A stretch of DNA of 64,000 bases from Bacteroidales bacterium (GCA_035299085.1 DATGXG010000027.1:1-64000); one strand, 5' to 3'; positions 15,428 through 25,591 are shown, counted from the first letter of the stretch. Made by a program: numbers and translations. Notes: a model not told the origin generated them from the sequence alone.

Positions 15428-17173
15428 ATGAAAACCCTGATTTTATTGGTGTTGATACTTGCAATGGTACATCTGTCTTACGGACAGGATGTAAATATAC
15501 CCGATGCAAATTTTAAAAATGCCCTGATATCCGCGGGAGTTGACACAAACGAAGATGGGAAAATCAGCTATGCTGAATGTGAGACGATAAAGAAACTGGA
15601 TGTCGGTTATAAGAACATTTCAGATCTGACAGGGATTGAAGCATTTGTAAATTTAGATACACTTATTTGTTACGGAAACCAATTAATCAGTCTCAATGTC
15701 AGTAATAATAGTTCTTTAGTATTCTTATACTGCAGTCAAAATCAATTAGTAAATTTGGATATTGCCGGTTGCATAGCTTTGATATCTTTAATCTGTGACT
15801 GTAATCAACTTACCAGTCTGAATTTTACAACTAATACTGCATTAAATTATTTGGATTGCCCTGCCAACCAATTAACCAGCCTGGATGTTACAAATAATCC
15901 GGCATTATCACACCTGAATTGCTCTTCAAACCAGTTAACCAGTTTGAATGTTTCCGGTTGTCATGCTTTAACACATTTATCCTGTTTAGGCAACCAGTTA
16001 ACAAGCCTGGATGTTTCCGCTTGCAAGGGACTTACCTATTTGTCCTGTGATGGCAATCCAATGATGGATGATTTGAATATCTTTGGTTGTACTTGCCTTA
16101 CATACTTGGGTTGTTCTTGTAACCGGCTGACCAGCCTGGATGTTTCCAATTTTGTTGCACTGAAAGATATGGATTGTTCGTTTAACCAGTTAACCAGCCT
16201 GAAAATTTCAGGTTGCACAGCTCTCGAAAATATTGAGATCTTTGATAATCAGTTAACAGAATTAGATGCTTCCGGCTGTGTTGCTTTGACCTATTTGAGA
16301 ATTTTTAACAACCCGTTAGTCAATCTGGATGTTTCTGGTTGTATCGCTTTAGAAGATCTTTATTGTATGGACAATACATTAGCCAGCCTGGATGTTTCCG
16401 GATGCAGTGCTCTTCAATACTTATATTGCTACAATAATAAATTAACCAACCTTGATGTTTCCAGTTGTATTTCTTTATCATTTTTGAATTGCGCCTATAA
16501 CCAACTAGCAAGCCTAGATATTTCCGGTTGTATTGCTTTATCATTTTTGGGATGCACCAATAATCGCCTAACCAGTCTGGATGTTTCCGGTTGTGTCGGT
16601 ATTGAAGCTTTGGACTGCTCCAATAATCAGTTAACCACCCTGGATGTTTCTGTTTGTAATGCTTTATGGTCTTTGTCCTGCTCAGGTAATCAGTTAACCG
16701 GACTGGATCTTTCTGCCTTAAGTGGTTTATATATACTGAATTGTGGTGGTAATCCATTCACCATCCTGGATCTTAGCATGGATACGGCATTAATAAATCT
16801 GTCGATAAATGACATGCCTGCCCTTTCTAAGGTTTGTGTATGGGAAATACCTTTCCCTGTTCCTTTTGATACAACAAACAGTCCGAATGTTTATTTTACG
16901 AATGAATGTGTAATCAATTCTTTAAATCCAGTTAAAGCATCTGACAAAATAGGATTATATCCAAATCCGTCCAATGGTATGCTGAATATAAAGATTGAAA
17001 AGGAAAATGATGCTAAAATTGAGATTTATACAATCACTGGCAAACTGATATACAGTAAAGGATTTAATTCAACATCTGAAAAAATTGACATTTCAGGCTT
17101 CCCGGGGGGTATATACCTTGTGAAGGTGAAACAGAACATGGAAGTTATTGTTAATGAACTTGTTCTGAGATAA
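15428..17173 (+). CDS. Secreted leucine-rich repeat protein with EF-hand and T9SS sorting domain
   Basis: Residues 1-20 are a signal peptide. Next comes one EF-hand-type calcium loop, DTNEDGKISYAE (about residues 40-51). From about residue 65 to 480 runs a leucine-rich repeat region with a period of about 21 residues of the form NQLTSLDVSGCxALxxLxC, with cysteine at two conserved places in most repeats. The last ~80 residues (GLYPNPSNGMLNIKIE to the end VNELVLR) are a type A sorting domain for the type IX secretion system. The protein is inferred to be exported, its tail cut off and its body left at the cell surface or released. Its ligand is unknown. The 251-bp gap before it shows no other feature. 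Confidence 0.9.
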   Translation: MKTLILLVLILAMVHLSYGQDVNIPDANFKNALISAGVDTNEDGKISYAECETIKKLDVGYKNISDLTGIEAFVNLDTLICYGNQLISLNVSNNSSLVFLYCSQNQLVNLDIAGCIALISLICDCNQLTSLNFTTNTALNYLDCPANQLTSLDVTNNPALSHLNCSSNQLTSLNVSGCHALTHLSCLGNQLTSLDVSACKGLTYLSCDGNPMMDDLNIFGCTCLTYLGCSCNRLTSLDVSNFVALKDMDCSFNQLTSLKISGCTALENIEIFDNQLTELDASGCVALTYLRIFNNPLVNLDVSGCIALEDLYCMDNTLASLDVSGCSALQYLYCYNNKLTNLDVSSCISLSFLNCAYNQLASLDISGCIALSFLGCTNNRLTSLDVSGCVGIEALDCSNNQLTTLDVSVCNALWSLSCSGNQLTGLDLSALSGLYILNCGGNPFTILDLSMDTALINLSINDMPALSKVCVWEIPFPVPFDTTNSPNVYFTNECVINSLNPVKASDKIGLYPNPSNGMLNIKIEKENDAKIEIYTITGKLIYSKGFNSTSEKIDISGFPGGIYLVKVKQNMEVIVNELVLR

Positions 17174-17257
17174 TTACTCCATTATACCACTAACATGATT
17201 GTTTTAAGTTTGTAAATATAGCCGTTTGTTTTGGCTTTCACTGCAGTATTGATGGGT

Positions 17258-18517
17258 CTAAAAGTTATACATCAGGCTTAACAGCAACCGGGTTCCGCTG
17301 ATACTCTTGGAATTGATGATATTTCCCCTGTCGCCATAATCAATAGTACCCATCCAGGCAATATTTTGCTCCACTTCGAATGCAATCACTGACTTACCTG
17401 ATGTATATGAAATTGTGGGCGTAATGCGTATAAACCGGTCAATACTTTCCCCGAGTCCAAATGTATTCGGGGCGTTAATAAACGGGGCAATCAGATCTTT
17501 TCCTGTACCCAGGTTCTTTAAATATCCGCCGAACAAACTTCCTTTTAATTTGGCTCCATATGAAATGTTTCCCCATAAAAACAGATGCCTGAAATTTGAG
17601 TATTGTTCATAACCGCTTACTGTATCGAAAGAAGATATTCCATATCCTCCCAACATAAGGCTTTCACTCGTGTTGGCAGCTAATATTGCTTTTCCGCCAA
17701 TGGTGAACTTTCCGGGTTTAACCTGGCCGTAAGCCAAAATAGCACCACAATCCAATGCTTCACGGGTCTTTGTCCTGGACTTATCAATGGGGGATTCAAC
17801 ATAAGAACGAGGCATAAGTCGTTTATAATCAATACCTAAACCCAAAACCGTATTTTCACTTTTATACTTAATCTGTGCATGCAAATTAGGTATAAGTGAG
17901 TTGTTCTGGTAGGTAAATACTTTTCCGGAAGGTCCGCTGTTGTTATAGTCATTTTGATAAGATGCCGAAAGAATAAGATTCAAATTTCCCATTTTGTGGG
18001 TAATTGTAATCTGATCACTGCGGTTGAAAGGCTGAAATGGTGCGCCCATACTTAATGCTGCAATTCCCGGCAACACATCCATTGAGGCAAGCGGATGCCA
18101 GGCTCTTCCCACCAATAATTCGGTTTTTTCCCAGTTAAATTTTACCCATCCCTGCCTGAAACGCAATGTCGCGCAGTTCGCACGTGCCGTGAAATCAAAT
18201 TCCAGTAATCCCGACGTCTTAGCTCCGAAAGCATCCGGCCCAGAAATACCGAATTTCAGCCGTGAAGCAAACGATAAAAGCGTCATGTTGGGAACTTTGT
18301 TAAGATCGTCGCCATTGATGTCAGGCGACTCCGGTAAAGGATATAATAAAACCATTCCATCAAGCGCATCCAGATTTTTGCGGTTATCATAAAATAGGTT
18401 GTTCATGATGAATCCTGAGATTTTAACCTCCGCAGGCTTTTCTGAATTTGCTGCTTGTTGGGAATAGATTGGAAGTAGTGTTATAATGCTAAAAATGAAT
18501 AAATAAAATATCCTCAT
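17258..18517 (-). CDS. Porin-like outer membrane beta-barrel
   Basis: A signal peptide ending near SQQAA is followed by some 390 residues of alternating beta strands (for example VKISGFIMNNLFYDNRK, RTKTREALDCGAILAYGQ) and the protein ends LLSLMYNF with the terminal aromatic residue usual for outer membrane barrels. The general look is that of substrate-specific porins of the DcaP/OprP sort. It lies 26 bp downstream of the OFA-family transporter on the same strand, so the two may form a two-membrane uptake or exchange route for an organic acid. The substrate cannot be read from the sequence. Confidence 0.75.
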   Translation of the reverse strand: MRIFYLFIFSIITLLPIYSQQAANSEKPAEVKISGFIMNNLFYDNRKNLDALDGMVLLYPLPESPDINGDDLNKVPNMTLLSFASRLKFGISGPDAFGAKTSGLLEFDFTARANCATLRFRQGWVKFNWEKTELLVGRAWHPLASMDVLPGIAALSMGAPFQPFNRSDQITITHKMGNLNLILSASYQNDYNNSGPSGKVFTYQNNSLIPNLHAQIKYKSENTVLGLGIDYKRLMPRSYVESPIDKSRTKTREALDCGAILAYGQVKPGKFTIGGKAILAANTSESLMLGGYGISSFDTVSGYEQYSNFRHLFLWGNISYGAKLKGSLFGGYLKNLGTGKDLIAPFINAPNTFGLGESIDRFIRITPTISYTSGKSVIAFEVEQNIAWMGTIDYGDRGNIINSKSISGTRLLLSLMYNF

Positions 18518-18543
18518 TATATTAATTTTATTTTGGAATAATA

Positions 18544-19734
18544 CTATTTATTGTTTTCAGGGGATTTCATAAAAAGTACAGGAACAGTTCCCAATAAAAG
18601 CAATATGCCTGCAGCAATGTAGGAAGTTGTGTATGTTCCGGTCTTCAGAACGGCATAGCCCCCCAAAATAGGTCCGATAACCGCAGCGATTCCCCAGCCC
18701 GAAAAGACCAGTCCATAGTTCACACCCAGATTCTTAATACCGAAACGGTCAGCTGTGATCGAAGGCATTAGTGAAAACAGTGAACCATATGCCAGACCGG
18801 CAATGGCAGCTCCCGCAATGAGGGCAGGTATTGACTGATACTGGCTGAATATGAACATATTCACCGCCTGGATAAGAAATACAAGGATAAGTGATGGTTT
18901 ACGACCAATTTTGTCTGAGATTAAACCAACTAGTATTCTGCCCAACGCATTAAAAAGCGAAAGAACAACAACCAGCAGAAATCCTGCCTTCCAGCCTGCC
19001 TGTGTTTGAGCGATACTTGCCATATGGGCGATAAGCATTAATCCGGCTGTTGCTGAAAGCAGAAAAGTAAGCCACAGCAAAAGTAACTCCCGGCTTTTAA
19101 TGGCATCCTTCCATGAAATACCGTTAATTGCAGGCAAAACAGTTTTGCTTTTGGAATCGCCATTTTCCGGCGGATTTCTCAGAATCAAAGAAAAACCAAC
19201 TATTGTAAGTAAGGCAATAACGCCCAGAATGAAGAATGTGTACTGTATTCCATACTTTTTAATTAAAAAAGCAGTCAGGGGCGCAATATAAACCGGAGCC
19301 AAACCGACTCCTGAAACCACGATACCGGAAATCATTCCTTTTTTCGAAGGAGGAAACCATTTAATGGCACAGGGTGTGGTGGCTGCATAACCCAATCCCA
19401 ATCCTACTCCACCGAGAATACCAAAGGTAATCACCATGACGACCGGTGTAGTAGCAAAGCCGGAAGCAAATAAACCCAAACCTAAGAGTACTCCTCCAAG
19501 CATAGCTATGAATCGTGGCCCATATTTATCCTGGGCCCTTCCGGCAAAAATCATGATAAAAGCAAATATGGCAGCCGAAAAAGTAAACGGCAGGGATGCT
19601 GTTACATCGTTCCAGCCCCATTCCGTAACCAGTGCTTTTTTAAATACACTCCACGCATAAAGCAGTCCTAATATCAGGTTAATGCCAAGCGCAGCACTGG
19701 TTATAATCCAGCCAGTCGTTTCTTTTGGTTTCAT
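18544..19734 (-). CDS. MFS transporter, oxalate/formate antiporter (OFA) family
   Basis: The protein has twelve hydrophobic segments in 396 residues. The MFS loop 2-3 signature appears as GRAQDKYGPRFIAMLGG and the second-half copy as GLISDKIGRKPSL. The start (GWIITSAALGINLILGLLYAWSVFKKAL) with YAWSVF is a hallmark of the OFA family. Members exchange monocarboxylates or dicarboxylates across the inner membrane, but the actual substrate is not predictable here. It is upstream of the porin-like gene in the same direction, and divergent from the copper ATPase. Confidence 0.88.
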   Translation of the reverse strand: MKPKETTGWIITSAALGINLILGLLYAWSVFKKALVTEWGWNDVTASLPFTFSAAIFAFIMIFAGRAQDKYGPRFIAMLGGVLLGLGLFASGFATTPVVMVITFGILGGVGLGLGYAATTPCAIKWFPPSKKGMISGIVVSGVGLAPVYIAPLTAFLIKKYGIQYTFFILGVIALLTIVGFSLILRNPPENGDSKSKTVLPAINGISWKDAIKSRELLLLWLTFLLSATAGLMLIAHMASIAQTQAGWKAGFLLVVVLSLFNALGRILVGLISDKIGRKPSLILVFLIQAVNMFIFSQYQSIPALIAGAAIAGLAYGSLFSLMPSITADRFGIKNLGVNYGLVFSGWGIAAVIGPILGGYAVLKTGTYTTSYIAAGILLLLGTVPVLFMKSPENNK

Positions 19735-19886
19735 ATCAAATAGGATTGAATAAAAGGCGTGAATTTATTCACTCATTTTTCATAAATATTTTAACAAAGA
19801 AAATCAAAAAAATTAATTTTCCTTTTTTTGCGCGATGAATTTTGTTTCCTTCCGTGGTATGAATGAATTACAACCCGCCAAAACAA

Positions 19887-19913
19887 TTTGATACGAATAT
19901 TGTATGTATCAAA
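19887..19913. promoter_or_regulatory. Perfect palindrome upstream of the copper ATPase
   Basis: TTTGATAC (19887-19894) and GTATCAAA (19906-19913) are exact reverse complements, 11 bp apart, 10 bp before the preferred ATG at 19923. The size and symmetry fit a dimeric repressor or activator site. The binding protein is unknown; copper-responsive control is an inference from the target. Confidence 0.6.
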
Positions 19914-19922
19914 AAGTTGATT

Positions 19923-22271
19923 ATGAAGACCAACCCTGAAATCAATAAAGATACTCTGCAGATGGCAGGAGGCGAACTGTATATTTGCCCGATGCGCTGT
20001 GAGGGTGACAAAACTTATCCTGAAGCGGGCAGATGCCCTGTATGCGGAATGTATCTTGTTCCGGTCAAGGGAGGCATTCAAAATACAACCCATCACGAAT
20101 CACATACGCATGAGCATCAGAAAGTGGCTGATTCGGAACAAAAAGAACCGGTTAAGAATGATGGGGTGATTTACACCTGTCCCATGCACCCTCAGATCAG
20201 GCAAAACAAACCCGGAAACTGTCCGATATGCGGTATGAACCTGGTTCCTGAAAAGCCACAGGATTCAGATGAAGAAGAAATAGCGTACCGGAAAATGGCA
20301 AAGCAATTCTGGGTGGCTTTGGCTTTTTCTATCCCTGTATTTATCATAGGGATGTCGGATGTTTTTCACATAAGGCTCCATGCCATGGCACCCATGAAGG
20401 TATGGGGTTGGATCCAGCTCGTACTGGCAGCCCCTGTTGTATTCTATTCTGGCTTTGACTTTTTTAAGCGTGGCTGGAGTTCTGTTGTCCGGAAATCACC
20501 GAATATGTGGACCCTGATATCGCTTGGCGTGGGTGCAGCTTTTGTTTTCAGCGTATTAGCGCTTATAGCTCCCGGCATATTTCCCGGACAGTTTAAAGAT
20601 ACAGAGGGAAATGTTCACCTTTACTTTGAAGCAGCCTCGGTGATCCTCACTCTGGTTCTGCTTGGACAGGTTCTTGAACTCAGGGCCCACAGCAGAACGA
20701 ATTCAGCTATTAAAGCATTGCTGAACCTGGTTCCCCCGGTGGCACGCCTGGTGGAAAATAACGAAGAAAAAGAAATCCCTCTTGAGCATGTGAAACCAGG
20801 TCAAACACTTAGGGTAAAACCCGGGGAGAAAATACCGGTGGACGGTATAATTACTGCTGGAAATGCGGTTATAGATGAAAGCATGATCTCCGGTGAATCA
20901 ATGCCGGTTGAGAAATCAGTTAATGACAGGGTAACTGGCGGAACCATCAATGGAAGAACAGCATTTGATTTCCTTGCTGAAAAAGTGGGCAGCGATACAC
21001 TGCTTTCGCAAATCATTGAAATGGTCAACCAGGCAAGCAGATCAAGAGCGCCCATACAGCGGCTTGCAGATGTGGTATCAAAATATTTTGTTATAATAGT
21101 TGTATCGGTTGCCATCTTAACCTTTGCCATATGGGCTGTCTGGGGACCCGACCCTGCTTATCTTTACGCTTTTGTCAATGCTGTATCGGTTTTAATTATT
21201 GCCTGTCCGTGTGCTCTCGGACTGGCTACCCCGATATCCGTTATGGTGGGCACTGGTCGTGGTGCTCAATCTGGCATTCTTGTAAAAGATGCCCGGGCCA
21301 TTGAAGAAATGAATAAAGTGGATACATTGATTATTGACAAAACAGGAACAATTACTGAGGGAAAACCCTCCCTGGTATCTTATAAGTCATTTGGCAATCT
21401 TTCTGATGACGATGTTCTTAAGTATGCGGCATCCATAGATGCAAAAAGTGAACATCCGTTAGCTGAGGCTATTGTTAAAGGAGCCCGCGAAAAAAAGATT
21501 CCCCTGGTTGAGATGAGCCACTTTGAATCCCTTACAGGGAAAGGAGTTCAGGCAACAAATGATGGTAAAAAAATATTACTGGGAAATAAGAAAATTATTG
21601 ATGAGTTAAAGGTTACTCTTGAAAAGGATAAATCGGAGACAGTGAAGAAATGGCAATCTGAAGGAAATACAGTAGTATACCTTGTAATCGAAGAAAAAGT
21701 CGAGGGTATTTTAAGTGTTGCTGACAAAATAAAGGAAACCTCTTTTGAAGCCATACAAGACTTACGGAAAAATGGTGTTAAAGTAATTATGTTAACCGGA
21801 GATAATGAGTATACAGCCAAAGCGGTTGCTGAAAAGCTTCATCTTGACGATTATAAAGCGGATGTTTTACCTGAAGATAAATACAAAAAAGTAAAGGAAC
21901 TCCAGCAAAAGGGTAATATAGTGGCCATGGCGGGCGACGGTATTAACGATGCACCTGCACTGGCACAGGCCAATATAGGCATTGCCATGGGAACAGGTAC
22001 CGATATCGCTATGCAGAGTGCTGAAATTACTCTTGTTATAGGCGATTTGAAAGGGATTGCCAAAGCAAAAGACCTAAGCCGGAGAGTGATGAGGAACATC
22101 AGACAGAACCTGTTCTTTGCCTTTGTATACAACGCATTGGGAGTGCCTATCGCTTCTGGTTTGCTATATCCGTTTTTTGGAATATTGCTGAGTCCCATGA
22201 TTGCAGCAGCTGCTATGAGTTTCAGTTCCGTTTCAGTAATTGCAAACGCATTGAGAATCAGGTTGAAATAA
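19923..22271 (+). CDS. copA: Copper-translocating P-type ATPase with two N-terminal metal-binding ribbons
   Basis: A P1B-type ATPase that exports monovalent copper (or silver). Two small heavy-metal-binding domains lead the protein: [17 protein letters not shown] with CPVCGMYL, and [16 protein letters not shown] with CPICGMNL. Then come the membrane segments, the TGES-type actuator loop ([10 protein letters not shown]), the ion-binding CPC motif in [12 protein letters not shown] (about residue 426), the phosphorylated DKTGT (about residue 472), the SEHPLAEA motif and [10 protein letters not shown]. The classical ferredoxin-like CXXC domain is absent. The start at 19923 is preferred to an ATG at 19863 because a palindrome lies between them and the family begins near here. 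Two small genes follow in the same direction. Confidence 0.94.
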   Translation: MKTNPEINKDTLQMAGGELYICPMRCEGDKTYPEAGRCPVCGMYLVPVKGGIQNTTHHESHTHEHQKVADSEQKEPVKNDGVIYTCPMHPQIRQNKPGNCPICGMNLVPEKPQDSDEEEIAYRKMAKQFWVALAFSIPVFIIGMSDVFHIRLHAMAPMKVWGWIQLVLAAPVVFYSGFDFFKRGWSSVVRKSPNMWTLISLGVGAAFVFSVLALIAPGIFPGQFKDTEGNVHLYFEAASVILTLVLLGQVLELRAHSRTNSAIKALLNLVPPVARLVENNEEKEIPLEHVKPGQTLRVKPGEKIPVDGIITAGNAVIDESMISGESMPVEKSVNDRVTGGTINGRTAFDFLAEKVGSDTLLSQIIEMVNQASRSRAPIQRLADVVSKYFVIIVVSVAILTFAIWAVWGPDPAYLYAFVNAVSVLIIACPCALGLATPISVMVGTGRGAQSGILVKDARAIEEMNKVDTLIIDKTGTITEGKPSLVSYKSFGNLSDDDVLKYAASIDAKSEHPLAEAIVKGAREKKIPLVEMSHFESLTGKGVQATNDGKKILLGNKKIIDELKVTLEKDKSETVKKWQSEGNTVVYLVIEEKVEGILSVADKIKETSFEAIQDLRKNGVKVIMLTGDNEYTAKAVAEKLHLDDYKADVLPEDKYKKVKELQQKGNIVAMAGDGINDAPALAQANIGIAMGTGTDIAMQSAEITLVIGDLKGIAKAKDLSRRVMRNIRQNLFFAFVYNALGVPIASGLLYPFFGILLSPMIAAAAMSFSSVSVIANALRIRLK

Positions 22272-22325
22272 ATATAGCGCACAAAAGATACTTTGAATTG
22301 TTATCATTTAAAATAACAGTTGATT

Positions 22326-22898
22326 ATGGAGACAACTTCAGCGAAAAGGCAATTGACTTCTGAACAACAGACAAAACTGATAACCATTTTAAAAACCCGC
22401 TTTGAGAAAAACAGGAACCGGCATAAAAATATTCAATGGGATAAGGTATTGCAAAAAATCGAATCAAAACCCGAAAAATTATGGTCCCTGTATAAAATGG
22501 AGAATACCGGAGGTGAACCGGATATCATAGGATATATCGAACAAACAGGGGAATATGTATTCGTTGATTGCTCTCCGGAAACTCCTGCTGACAGAAGAAA
22601 TGTTTGTTACGATGATCAGGCCCTGGAATTACGCAAGGAACACAAACCAAAAAACAGTGCGTTAGGCATGGCTGCGGAAATGGGCGTTGAAATACTTACC
22701 GAAGATCAATACCGTGAACTACAGAAACTGGGCGATTTTGACACAAAAACTTCAAGCTGGATTTGGACACCGCCGGAAATCAGGAAACTTGGCGGGGCTC
22801 TTTTCTGCGACCGGAGATATGATCACGTCTTCGTTTATCATAATGGAGCTGAATCTTATTATGGTGCCAGGGGATTCCGTACTGTTCTGAAATTATGA
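22326..22898 (+). CDS. DUF4256-family protein
   Basis: A soluble cytoplasmic protein of 190 residues with the long conserved features of the DUF4256 family: LYKMENTGGEPDII, VDCSPETPADRRNVCYD, ALGMAAEMGVEILTEDQYR and SSWIWTPPEIRKLGGALFCDRR. The family has no agreed function. The ATG at 22326 is used; a TTG six bases earlier would add two residues. Its last codon overlaps the start of the next gene by 4 bp (ATGA), so the two are translationally coupled. Confidence 0.9.
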   Translation: METTSAKRQLTSEQQTKLITILKTRFEKNRNRHKNIQWDKVLQKIESKPEKLWSLYKMENTGGEPDIIGYIEQTGEYVFVDCSPETPADRRNVCYDDQALELRKEHKPKNSALGMAAEMGVEILTEDQYRELQKLGDFDTKTSSWIWTPPEIRKLGGALFCDRRYDHVFVYHNGAESYYGARGFRTVLKL

Positions 22899-23413
22899 AG
22901 GTAATCCTTGTCTTCGTTCAAAGTCTTGACGGGAAAATTACAAAGTGGGGCTACCCTATAGTCCGTTCCTGGTCTTCAAAGGAAGATCAGGATTACTTTT
23001 CATCGCTTATGAAAAAAAGTGAACTTACCGTGGTGGGCAGTAATACATATAATTTCGATCCGTTTAAACCATCGCCGGGTCATTTGCTTGTAGTAATGAC
23101 AGGACATCCTGAACTCTATAGGACTATTCAAGGGAGTATAGAATTCTCAAACCTTTCGCCTACTGAACTTGTAAAGGAATATTCAGCCCGTTATGATCAA
23201 ATGTTAATGGTCGGAGGACCTCATTTGGCTACCTCGTTCTTCACGGAAAACCTGATTGATGAAATATGGCTTACTATTGAACCCAAAATTTTCGGTTCAG
23301 GCGGCAATTTTGTAACGGATCAAAACCTGGATATCCGGCTTCAATTGAAAAGTCTCGAAAAAATCAATAACTCCGGTACTCTTATTTTAAAATATTCAGT
23401 TTTAAAGCTGTAA
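22895..23413 (+). CDS. RibD C-terminal/dihydrofolate reductase-fold protein
   Basis: The 172-residue protein matches the RibD-C/DHFR-like fold: VILVFVQSLDGKITKWG at the start, SELTVVGSNTYNFDPF, the NADPH-site glycine pair in MLMVGGPHLATSFF and EIWLTIEPKIFGSGG. Family members reduce riboflavin or folate-type intermediates, but this small stand-alone type is usually uncharacterised. It overlaps the DUF4256 gene by 4 bp and converges with mntH, the stop codons being 5 bp apart with no room for a separate terminator. Confidence 0.85.
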   Translation: MKVILVFVQSLDGKITKWGYPIVRSWSSKEDQDYFSSLMKKSELTVVGSNTYNFDPFKPSPGHLLVVMTGHPELYRTIQGSIEFSNLSPTELVKEYSARYDQMLMVGGPHLATSFFTENLIDEIWLTIEPKIFGSGGNFVTDQNLDIRLQLKSLEKINNSGTLILKYSVLKL

Positions 23414-23418
23414 GAAAG

Positions 23419-24747
23419 TCACAGAACTGCAGAAATAAGCAAATACACATTAAAACCAATTACAACTCCCGCAATAATCCACACCGAGGTTTTCAGCCAT
23501 GTCTTATTGGCAAATTCACCCATTTTTCTTTTGCTGTTGGTAAACATCACAAGCGGCACAACAGCAAAACTGAGTTGCATGGAAAGAATAACCTGGCTTA
23601 AAACAAGCAAATCGGCAGTACCTCTCTCACCATAGGTTATTGTTACGAAAAAGGCAGGAACAATGGCAATAAGGCGGGTAATTAGCCTGCGTAACCATGG
23701 CTTTAACCGTATATTAAGAAATCCTTCCATAACAATCTGGCCGGCAAGGGTTCCGGTTAAAGTTGAGTTCTGACCCGATGCCAGCAATGCAACTGCAAAA
23801 AATGTGCTCGCCATGGCGGTTCCCAGGAGCGGAGCCAGAAGCTTGTGCGCATCATTTATATCGGCAACCCCGGTATTGCCAGATGTATGAAAGGTGGCAG
23901 CCGCTACGATGAGAATGGCCGCATTAATAAAAAATGCAATGAAAAGTGAGCCTGTACTGTCAATTGTGGCATACTTAATGGCCATCCTTTTACCTTCGTT
24001 TGTACGGGGATAATTCCGGGTTTGCACAATACTTGAATGCAGATAAAGATTATGAGGCATTACAGTGGCACCAAGGATGCCTATGGCAATATAAAGCATG
24101 GATACATTGCTGACGACTTCCTTTCGGGGCATCAAACCGGATAACATCGGCATAAGATCGGGCTTTGCCAGAATTATTTCATAGAGGAAACAACCGAGTA
24201 TGGTGATAATCAGAACTGCTACAATGCTTTCAATCATCCTGAAGCCTTTATATTGAAAAAATAAAATGATCAACACATCAAGAGATGTAATCAGAACACC
24301 CCAGGCCAGGGGTATTCCAAACAGCAGGTTGAGTGCAATGGCTGATCCTATCACCTCGGCCAGATCACAGGCAGCAATGGCAAGTTCACATAGTATCCAC
24401 AAAATGAAATTGGTAACCGGTCCGTAATGATCGCGACAGGCCTGCGCCAGGTCCCGTTCTGCTACAATCCCGAGCTTGAGCGATAAATGCTGCAGGATCA
24501 TAGCAAATATGTTTGATATAAGAATAACTGATAACAGGGTAAAACCAAACTGTGATCCTCCGGCAATGTCGGTTGCCCAGTTGCCAGGGTCCATATATCC
24601 GACTGCAACCAGAAGTCCGGGTCCTGCAAATGCGAACATTTTCTTCCACCATTTGGGTGTATCCGGAATTTTGATGGATGCAAATACCTCGGGAAGTGAA
24701 TGGGTCAGTTTTTCTTTTCTCCACACTTTAACGTCTACATTTTCCAT
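23419..24747 (-). CDS. mntH: Nramp-type divalent metal (Mn/Fe) transporter MntH
   Basis: A proton-coupled manganese and iron importer of the inner membrane with eleven or so membrane segments in 442 residues. The two metal-site motifs are present: DPGNW in the first helix (about residues 56-60) and MPHNLYLHSS in the sixth. It is divergent from a DtxR/MntR-type regulator gene, with operator-like palindromes over both promoters. This layout strongly suggests metal-dependent repression of uptake. Confidence 0.96.
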   Translation of the reverse strand: MENVDVKVWRKEKLTHSLPEVFASIKIPDTPKWWKKMFAFAGPGLLVAVGYMDPGNWATDIAGGSQFGFTLLSVILISNIFAMILQHLSLKLGIVAERDLAQACRDHYGPVTNFILWILCELAIAACDLAEVIGSAIALNLLFGIPLAWGVLITSLDVLIILFFQYKGFRMIESIVAVLIITILGCFLYEIILAKPDLMPMLSGLMPRKEVVSNVSMLYIAIGILGATVMPHNLYLHSSIVQTRNYPRTNEGKRMAIKYATIDSTGSLFIAFFINAAILIVAAATFHTSGNTGVADINDAHKLLAPLLGTAMASTFFAVALLASGQNSTLTGTLAGQIVMEGFLNIRLKPWLRRLITRLIAIVPAFFVTITYGERGTADLLVLSQVILSMQLSFAVVPLVMFTNSKRKMGEFANKTWLKTSVWIIAGVVIGFNVYLLISAVL

Positions 24748-24771
24748 AACAGGCGATTTTGGAATAATAAA

Positions 24772-24822
24772 TTAGTTGAGCTAAACTTTAGTTATTAGGT
24801 TAACCAAATTTATTTAACTTTG
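24772..24822. promoter_or_regulatory. Divergent mntH/mntR promoters with DtxR-type operators
   Basis: Two operator-like palindromes are seen: TTAGTTGAGCTAA (24772-24784) and TTAGGTTAACCAAA (24795-24808), the latter close to the half sites known for DtxR. A TAnnTTTG box for the plus strand (TAACTTTG) lies at 24815-24822. One for the minus strand (TAAATTTG) lies at 24805-24812 and overlaps the second palindrome. A metal-bound regulator here could block both promoters. Confidence 0.6.
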
Positions 24823-24871
24823 TTCATCTATAAATTATTAAAACAACAGGCCTCTGAGTAAATAAAACCGT

Positions 24872-25528
24872 ATGCAAACCCATACTGAAGAAAACTACCT
24901 GAAATCGATTTACAATCTGGCCAGTCTGAACACCGGTAAAGTCAGTGTCACCGGTCTCGCTGCTGCACTGGGTAATAACCCGGCATCAGTCATCGATATG
25001 CTCAAAAGAATGGTGGATAAAAGACTTATCCGGTATGACAAGGTTAAAGGGGTCAGGCTCACTGAAAGCGGTGTAAAGTCAGCCCTTGAAACAATCCGCA
25101 AACACAGGTTATGGGAGATGTTTCTGCAGGAAAAACTTGGTTATGGTTGGGATGAAGTGCATGAAATTGCTGAAGAACTTGAACATGTAAGGGGTATCAA
25201 CCTGGCCGACCGGCTGGATAAGTTCCTTGGATACCCTGAATTTGATCCACACGGAGAAGTGATACCAAAAGCCGATGGAAAATTCACCCACCTTGATGAA
25301 AAAGCGTTGAATGAAACCGAAACAGGCCGGGATTATAAGGTTGTTTCAGTTAAGGATACATCCCGGTCTTTCCTGAAATACCTTGAGAAATTGAATATCA
25401 GTATTGGTACGATTATCAGGGTGCTTGAAAAGATTGACTTTGATGATTCACTGATTATTTCAGTCAAAGGCGTGAAAAACACCATATCCAGCAAACTGGC
25501 TTCTAATATTCTCATTGGAACGAACTGA
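24872..25528 (+). CDS. mntR: DtxR/MntR-family metal-dependent repressor
   Basis: The N-terminal winged helix (TEENYLKSIYNLASLNTGKVS, then GLAAALGNNPASVIDMLKRM) is typical of DtxR-like proteins. The dimer and metal-site part follows with the sequence HRLWEMFLQEKLGYGWDEVH and EELEHV, and DPHGEVIP. Residues ~150-215 form an SH3-like FeoA-type domain. Length (218) fits the three-domain type. It stands divergent from mntH, so manganese or iron sensing is likely; which metal cannot be told from the residues alone. Confidence 0.92.
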   Translation: MQTHTEENYLKSIYNLASLNTGKVSVTGLAAALGNNPASVIDMLKRMVDKRLIRYDKVKGVRLTESGVKSALETIRKHRLWEMFLQEKLGYGWDEVHEIAEELEHVRGINLADRLDKFLGYPEFDPHGEVIPKADGKFTHLDEKALNETETGRDYKVVSVKDTSRSFLKYLEKLNISIGTIIRVLEKIDFDDSLIISVKGVKNTISSKLASNILIGTN

Positions 25529-25568
25529 GAAAAGTACCTGTTATTTTCATGTCGTATTATCTTTTAGT

Positions 25569-25576
25569 TATTTTTG
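25569..25576 (+). promoter_or_regulatory. Predicted -7 box of the efflux operon
   Basis: TATTTTTG fits TAnnTTTG exactly and lies 16 bp before the ATG at 25592. No strong -33 TTTG is seen, only an AT-rich TTATTTTC. It would drive the small cysteine-rich protein and the efflux genes behind it. Confidence 0.45.
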
Positions 25577-25591
25577 TTTCGGATAGCGAAC

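Noticed and set aside
16320..16757. A 145-codon minus-strand frame inside the leucine-rich repeat gene
   Set aside because: It arises from the repeat periodicity of the sense gene and has no protein-like features.
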